Source: CAYWRO01 sp964460345 (GTDB lineage Bacteria > Planctomycetota > Phycisphaerae > Phycisphaerales > UBA1924). From it: a DNA stretch of 10,049 nucleotides. Within the stretch, counting starts at the first letter, position 1. Each line of letters begins with the position of its first letter. The position numbers and the translations under genes were made by a program. The notes under the pieces were generated by a model, which was not told the origin of the DNA, made no database searches, and saw only the letters and a list, made by a program, of their open reading frames with translations. Below are positions 6,590-10,049 of the stretch, in pieces. The stretch is taken from contig CAYWRO010000106.1 of the NCBI GenBank assembly GCA_964460345.1, positions 1-10,049 on the forward strand. Reading direction: 5' to 3'.

Positions 6590-6608
6590 GTCGGCTCTCC
6601 GAGCCGAC
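6590..6608. repeat. REP-like palindrome (GTCGGCT-5-AGCCGAC) in the NRDE gene leader
   Basis: Perfect 7-bp inverted arms GTCGGCT (6590-6596) and AGCCGAC (6602-6608) surround the loop CTCCG. It has the same geometry as the palindromes at 2564-2649 but a different sequence. It lies 7-25 bases ahead of the NRDE gene's start codon, within the transcript, so it could fold over the translation start. Confidence 0.75.
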
Positions 6609-6657
6609 ATCGATCGGCCACACGCCGACGACCCCGACTCCTTTTAAAGGGTACGTC

Positions 6658-7248
6658 TCAGTTTCGCGCCGTCGCCCCCGCGCCACCGCTCTTCACCTCG
6701 ACCGACGCCCCGCCCCGCTCGTGGTTCAGCGTTGAAGGCGCCTTGCCGAACCCGTCCGGCGTCGCCGCCCCCAGTTCGTCGGCGATCACCTGCATCATCG
6801 CATGATGGTGCTGCGCGTGGTGGGCCGCAAACGCCAGCTCGCGCGCCAGCGTCGACCGCAGCGTCGCCTCGTCCCCCGCCGCCGTCAGCATCACCCTGAC
6901 CTCGACCTCGCGCAACGCCGCGGCACGATCAACCCGCGCCAGCGCCGACCGAAGCCCGGCAATCACCTTCAGCGCCTCGTCGCGGCTCGTCTCCATCGGG
7001 ACATTCCGCTCACGATGGTCATAGTCAATCACCCCACCCGCTTCGATCACACCCAGCGCTGCACTGAAGTGGTCCAGGCAGTGCCGCACATGCTTGCCGA
7101 TCGTCCCGCGCATCATCACCGGCGACGAGTACGTGTACGCCGAATCATCAAGCCCCTCGATCAACCCCTGCGCCTGCGCCAGCAGCGCATCAGCCGCCGC
7201 CGCGCAGGCATCCGTCCCATGACCAGCATGATCAGATGGTGAACCCAT
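6658..7248 (-). CDS. DinB-like four-helix metal-binding protein
   Basis: The product is 196 residues and related to the DinB/YfiT superfamily, four-helix bundles that bind a metal through three histidines. Visible are GTIGKHVRHCLDHF (48-61) in the second helix, HHAQHHHAMM (143-152) in the last one and DGFGKAPSTL (165-174) near the end, a typical closing motif. Some family members are thiol-dependent S-transferases (bacillithiol or mycothiol types); the substrate here cannot be told. ATG at 7246-7248 is chosen because AAGGA lies 7 bases upstream. The earlier ATG at 7261-7263 has no ribosome binding site. It is the first gene of the leftward run and 74 bases upstream of the NRDE gene, so the two may be co-transcribed. 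Confidence 0.88.
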   Translation of the reverse strand: MGSPSDHAGHGTDACAAAADALLAQAQGLIEGLDDSAYTYSSPVMMRGTIGKHVRHCLDHFSAALGVIEAGGVIDYDHRERNVPMETSRDEALKVIAGLRSALARVDRAAALREVEVRVMLTAAGDEATLRSTLARELAFAAHHAQHHHAMMQVIADELGAATPDGFGKAPSTLNHERGGASVEVKSGGAGATARN

Positions 7249-7514
7249 CGCACATCCTTCCATTCAGGCGCACCCCGAACAGGGCCCGCCGGAGTTAGTG
7301 TGCATGATACCCATGCGGCCTGGAACCCCGGATAGCACGGTCCGTGCGTCGAGGTGGGGGTAGTAGGCCGGTTGGCCGACTCGAACGGATCGCAGACTCG
7401 CCGCTTATCCGTCAAGTGGACAATTGGGAACTTTGTCTCGGATTGACTGGCCGCGGCCAGTGCGACGGGGTACCTTGACCGCACGAGCGAGAGAGAGCCC
7501 AGGAGGACCGCGTC
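7249..7514. other. Divergent intergenic region between the DinB-like and SUMF1 genes
   Basis: These 266 bases must hold promoters for both directions. No pair of boxes fits the sigma70 consensus well. TTGACT-like (7444-7449, plus) and TTGACG-like (7410-7415, minus) hexamers occur without good -10 partners. It contains a perfect 16-base palindrome (7446-7461) and, for the plus-strand gene, a full-strength AGGAGG at 7501-7506. Confidence 0.45.
7446..7461. promoter_or_regulatory. Perfect 16-bp palindrome, possible operator
   Basis: ACTGGCCGCGGCCAGT is fully self-complementary. It lies 53 bases upstream of the SUMF1 gene start and overlaps the TTGACT hexamer at 7444-7449, a usual position for a dimeric repressor site. 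Chance occurrence in GC-rich DNA is possible. Confidence 0.35.
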
Positions 7515-8732
7515 ATGTCCCACGAGCTTTCCGAGGTGCGCGCCCAGGTTTCTCCTAGCGCGGGAGATCAGCCAACACGATTTCGAAGCGCCGTCGCGGC
7601 GGGGGTGTTATCGGTCTGTGGTGCTTGTGGGGTGCTTGTGGCCCCGGTGGGGGCGGGGATCGATCCGGTTTCGGGCATCGATTTCGTCCGCATCACCGAT
7701 CCGGGCAATGCGCCCTGGATGGGCAACCCGGGTCCGGGCGTCCCTGGCGACAACACCATTGGCCGCGGCAGCGTAGATTACGAGTACCACATCGGGCGGA
7801 TGGAGGTGACGACCGCCCAGTGGACGGAGTTCTTCAACGCAGCTTACGACCGCCCTGACACGCTGCCCCATCTGGCCGTCCCGACGTTCTGGGGGGCCGT
7901 CCCGACCACCCCCACTACACCGGGGGGACGCCGGTGGACAGTCCCAGGGGGTAACGAGAACCTGCCGGTAGGGAACATCACGTGGCGTATGGCCGCGATG
8001 TACTGCAACTGGCTGCACAACGGCAAATCTACGGATCGGGCGGCGTTCATGAACGGCGCATACGACGTGAGCACGTTCGGGTACACGGGGGATCGTGGCG
8101 ACATCTTCACGGACCAGTTCGCGCATCATCCGGATGCCCGGTATTGGATCCCGACCTGGGATGAGTGGCTGAAGGCAGCGCATTACGATCCGCACAAGAA
8201 CGGGCCGGGCGAGGGGGGGTGGTGGATGTTCAGCAACGGCAGTGATACAGCGCCGATCTACGGCCCGCCTGGCGAGGGCGAGGCGAACGCCTACTGGGAC
8301 GACCGCCATCACCCGGGCGAGAACCCTTTCGCGATTCCGCTCGGGGCCTATCCGGACGTGACGAGCCCGTGGGGCCTGCTCGATGTGGCGGGGGGAACCA
8401 GCGAGTGGACGGAGTCGGTGATCGAGTTCCCGTTCACTGGCAGGCGTTTTCGCATCTACGACGGATCAGATTGGGGAGGGGGACTGAACGACATCCGCGG
8501 GTCGGCGGACTGGATTCAGAATCCGGGCGGCGAGTATCCGAACATCCCGTCTCTTAGCTTTGGTCTTCGTATTGCATCGTCCGTTCCGGCACCTTCCACG
8601 TGGATGGTGCTGGTCGGGCTTTTCGCTCCGTGTGTTTGCCGGAGACACAGGAGATTCGCGTGCGAGGCGCTCACGCTGTTCCCCCCTTCTCCAGCCGCGC
8701 CGCCCCGCCCTCCAGCGCCGCCGCCAGCTTGA
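7515..8732 (+). CDS. Secreted SUMF1/formylglycine-generating-enzyme-like protein with PEP-CTERM-type anchor
   Basis: The frame gives 405 residues. A signal peptide is at about 22-48 (RFRSAVAAGVLSVCGACGVL...). The SUMF1-type fold follows: YEYHIGRMEVTTAQWTEFFN (89-108), NITWRMAAMYCNWLHNGKS (154-172), RYWIPTWDEWLKAAHYDP (209-226), GLLDVAGGTSEWTESV (287-302) and the closing FGLRIASS (349-356). The paired catalytic cysteines of true formylglycine-generating enzymes are absent from the region around RIYDGSDWGGG (313-323), so sulfatase-activating oxidase activity is unlikely; a binding or structural role is more plausible. VPAPS (357-361), a hydrophobic stretch and RRHRR (376-380) make a PEP-CTERM-like sorting signal for an exosortase system not seen here. 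The start has AGGAGG 8 bases upstream. The frame runs 25 residues past the Arg cluster, overlapping the next gene antisense. Confidence 0.9.
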   Translation: MSHELSEVRAQVSPSAGDQPTRFRSAVAAGVLSVCGACGVLVAPVGAGIDPVSGIDFVRITDPGNAPWMGNPGPGVPGDNTIGRGSVDYEYHIGRMEVTTAQWTEFFNAAYDRPDTLPHLAVPTFWGAVPTTPTTPGGRRWTVPGGNENLPVGNITWRMAAMYCNWLHNGKSTDRAAFMNGAYDVSTFGYTGDRGDIFTDQFAHHPDARYWIPTWDEWLKAAHYDPHKNGPGEGGWWMFSNGSDTAPIYGPPGEGEANAYWDDRHHPGENPFAIPLGAYPDVTSPWGLLDVAGGTSEWTESVIEFPFTGRRFRIYDGSDWGGGLNDIRGSADWIQNPGGEYPNIPSLSFGLRIASSVPAPSTWMVLVGLFAPCVCRRHRRFACEALTLFPPSPAAPPRPPAPPPA

Positions 8733-10049
8733 AGTACGCCACCGCCACCGCCAGCATCAGCAGCCCCAGCCCCACAAAGCTCGCGATGCGCCACAACTCC
8801 GGCACCTCCGCGAAATCCACGAACACAACCTTTGTCGTCGCCAGCACGATCAACCCGAGGCCGCAATACCGACAGATCGCCGCCCGCCACGTAAATCCCG
8901 CGGCGACCAGCGCCACCCCATACAACCCCCACCAGATCGACAGCACGCTCGCGCGCACCATCTCATCCGCCGTCAGGATCTGCGCGCCGCGCATCACCTC
9001 CATCGAACTGACCAGCAGGAACATCGCCGCCGCAATACCCAGGCCCGTGCCGAACGCCAGACGACGGAACCGCTCATCATCCTGACCGCGCAGCGCCCAG
9101 CGCGTCAGACCGATGCACGCGGCGATCAGCGCCACACCCAGGACAGCACCCGGATGAATCAGGCCCGCGCGGTCCGTCCATTCCGTCAAGGGATACGACA
9201 CCAGCCACGCGCCCACGGTCGGCAGGAGGAAGCCGATGCCGATCCACTCCAAATGCAGACGCCGCTCCAGTGCCGCAGCGAGCGCCGTCCCGATCGCCAG
9301 GCCAAGCCACGCCCACGCCAGCGATGACACGCTCACGCCCGTCACCATGAGCGAGGCGAAGACGAGCGCGATGCCGATCGCCGCGACGCCGACCACCGCC
9401 GGACGCCAGTCCGCTTCGACCTTGCGCAGGAGCAGCACGGCGCTCACCAGCCACACCGCACCGGCGATCACCATCAGCACTGTCCACGTCGAGATCACCA
9501 GGCCAGCCAGTTCCATGCCCGGGTCACTCGCCGCGAGCGCATCGCGGGCGAAGACCAGCCGGACGCACGTGACCGCCAGCGCCATGAGTCCGAACGCAAC
9601 GAGGCTGAAGGAATGCTCGCGCCCCACCCGAAGCAGCCAGCCCGCCGCGGTCGCCACGCCCCACAGACACAACCCCAGCACAAATGCCGGAATGACCGTC
9701 ACCGTACTCTCCCACGCCGGATACCCGACCTGCCACGCAAGCGACGTCACCGCCAGCCCCGCCGCGCCGATCCACTCGAGCTTCAACTGTCGCTGCCAGA
9801 TCGAGGCAATCCCCACGCCCACCGACAGCGCCAGCCACCCCCACGCGAGCGAAGGCCGGTGCACATCCTCATGCAGCAGCGAGGCAAACAGCAGGCCCAC
9901 CCCGACCGCCGCCGCGGCGGCCGCCGCGCGACGCCAGGCATCCCCCGCGCCGATCAGGATCAGCCGTGCTGCGCCCAACCACGCGCCTGCCGCGCACACC
10001 ATCAGCCCCATCCACCACGACAGCACAAAGCCGCCGCTCGTGCCGATCG
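8671..10049 (-). CDS. DUF2339 family multi-pass membrane protein, N-terminus outside the window
   Basis: The frame is open to the right edge, reading IGTSGGF upstream of the first possible start (GTG, 10024-10026), so the gene very likely continues beyond the window. The visible 459 or so residues are mostly membrane helices. The C-terminal signature TKVVFVDFAEVPELWRIASF followed by VGLGLLMLAVAVAYFKLAA is the one that ends DUF2339 proteins, which are long polytopic inner-membrane proteins of unknown function common in planctomycetes. A module of about 178 residues is repeated: the segment with AWGWLALSVG...LKLEWIG (9714-9942) is echoed by AWAWLGLAIG...LHLEWIG (9174-9408). Its last 62 bases overlap the 3' end of the convergent SUMF1 gene. 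Confidence 0.85.
   Translation of the reverse strand, partial: IGTSGGFVLSWWMGLMVCAAGAWLGAARLILIGAGDAWRRAAAAAAAVGVGLLFASLLHEDVHRPSLAWGWLALSVGVGIASIWQRQLKLEWIGAAGLAVTSLAWQVGYPAWESTVTVIPAFVLGLCLWGVATAAGWLLRVGREHSFSLVAFGLMALAVTCVRLVFARDALAASDPGMELAGLVISTWTVLMVIAGAVWLVSAVLLLRKVEADWRPAVVGVAAIGIALVFASLMVTGVSVSSLAWAWLGLAIGTALAAALERRLHLEWIGIGFLLPTVGAWLVSYPLTEWTDRAGLIHPGAVLGVALIAACIGLTRWALRGQDDERFRRLAFGTGLGIAAAMFLLVSSMEVMRGAQILTADEMVRASVLSIWWGLYGVALVAAGFTWRAAICRYCGLGLIVLATTKVVFVDFAEVPELWRIASFVGLGLLMLAVAVAYFKLAAALEGGAARLEKGGTA

Noticed and set aside
7161..7523. Minus-strand ORF of 120 residues covering the divergent promoter region
   Set aside because: It overlaps the DinB-like gene in another frame, has no recognisable motif, and its tail is arginine/tryptophan shadow sequence.
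7515..8732. True formylglycine-generating enzyme (sulfatase activator)
   Set aside because: The active-site cysteine pair is missing and no sulfatase gene is nearby.
1..10049. tRNA, rRNA or riboswitch
   Set aside because: No cloverleaf, rRNA-like stretch or known aptamer core was recognised by eye; a covariance-model search would be needed to be certain.

Overview
The window is high-GC bacterial DNA that looks like Planctomycetota, probably the Phycisphaerae side. The pointers are the strongly GC-biased codons, a secreted SUMF1-like protein ending in a PEP-CTERM-type sorting signal, a short glycine-rich RNA-binding (RRM) protein, a DUF2339 membrane protein, and REP-like palindromes of the kind I associate with planctomycetes. 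This placement is inferred from gene content; there is no rRNA or other marker in the window.

Layout. At the left edge is the 3' part of a plus-strand gene for an exported protein I do not recognise (to 613). From its stop codon to the stop codon of nuoH lies a compact cassette of about 540 bp (611-1153). It holds a minus-strand gene of the four-helix-bundle / 23S rRNA intervening-sequence family, bounded by inverted heptamer tandem repeats. Next, all on the minus strand, come nuoH (complex I membrane subunit H), a row of three REP-like palindromes, a strong intrinsic terminator, an RRM protein, a polysaccharide ABC exporter pair (Wzt-type ATPase overlapping a Wzm-type permease), an NRDE/TANGO2-family protein and a DinB-like protein. 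A 266-bp divergent intergenic region follows. The plus-strand SUMF1/PEP-CTERM gene then converges on, and overlaps, the 3' end of a minus-strand DUF2339 membrane protein that runs off the right edge.

How the parts relate. wzm and wzt overlap by 11 bp and clearly form one transporter, which would carry a lipid-linked glycan across the inner membrane; no glycosyltransferases are visible nearby. The RRM gene is closed by its own terminator, so nuoH is transcribed separately, and it is not next to any other nuo gene here. The other neighbours look like independent housekeeping or accessory genes rather than one pathway.

The most interesting object is the 611-1153 cassette. A four-helix-bundle gene sits between near-perfect inverted repeats of about 31 bp made of 7-bp units, fitted exactly between two convergent stop codons. 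This resembles the organisation of intervening sequences in 23S rRNA genes, but here it lies between protein genes, and it may be a small mobile element. Two palindrome families with the same 7-5-7 geometry (2564-2649 and 6590-6608) are a second layer of dispersed repeats. One of them lies where the NRDE gene's ribosome binding site should be.
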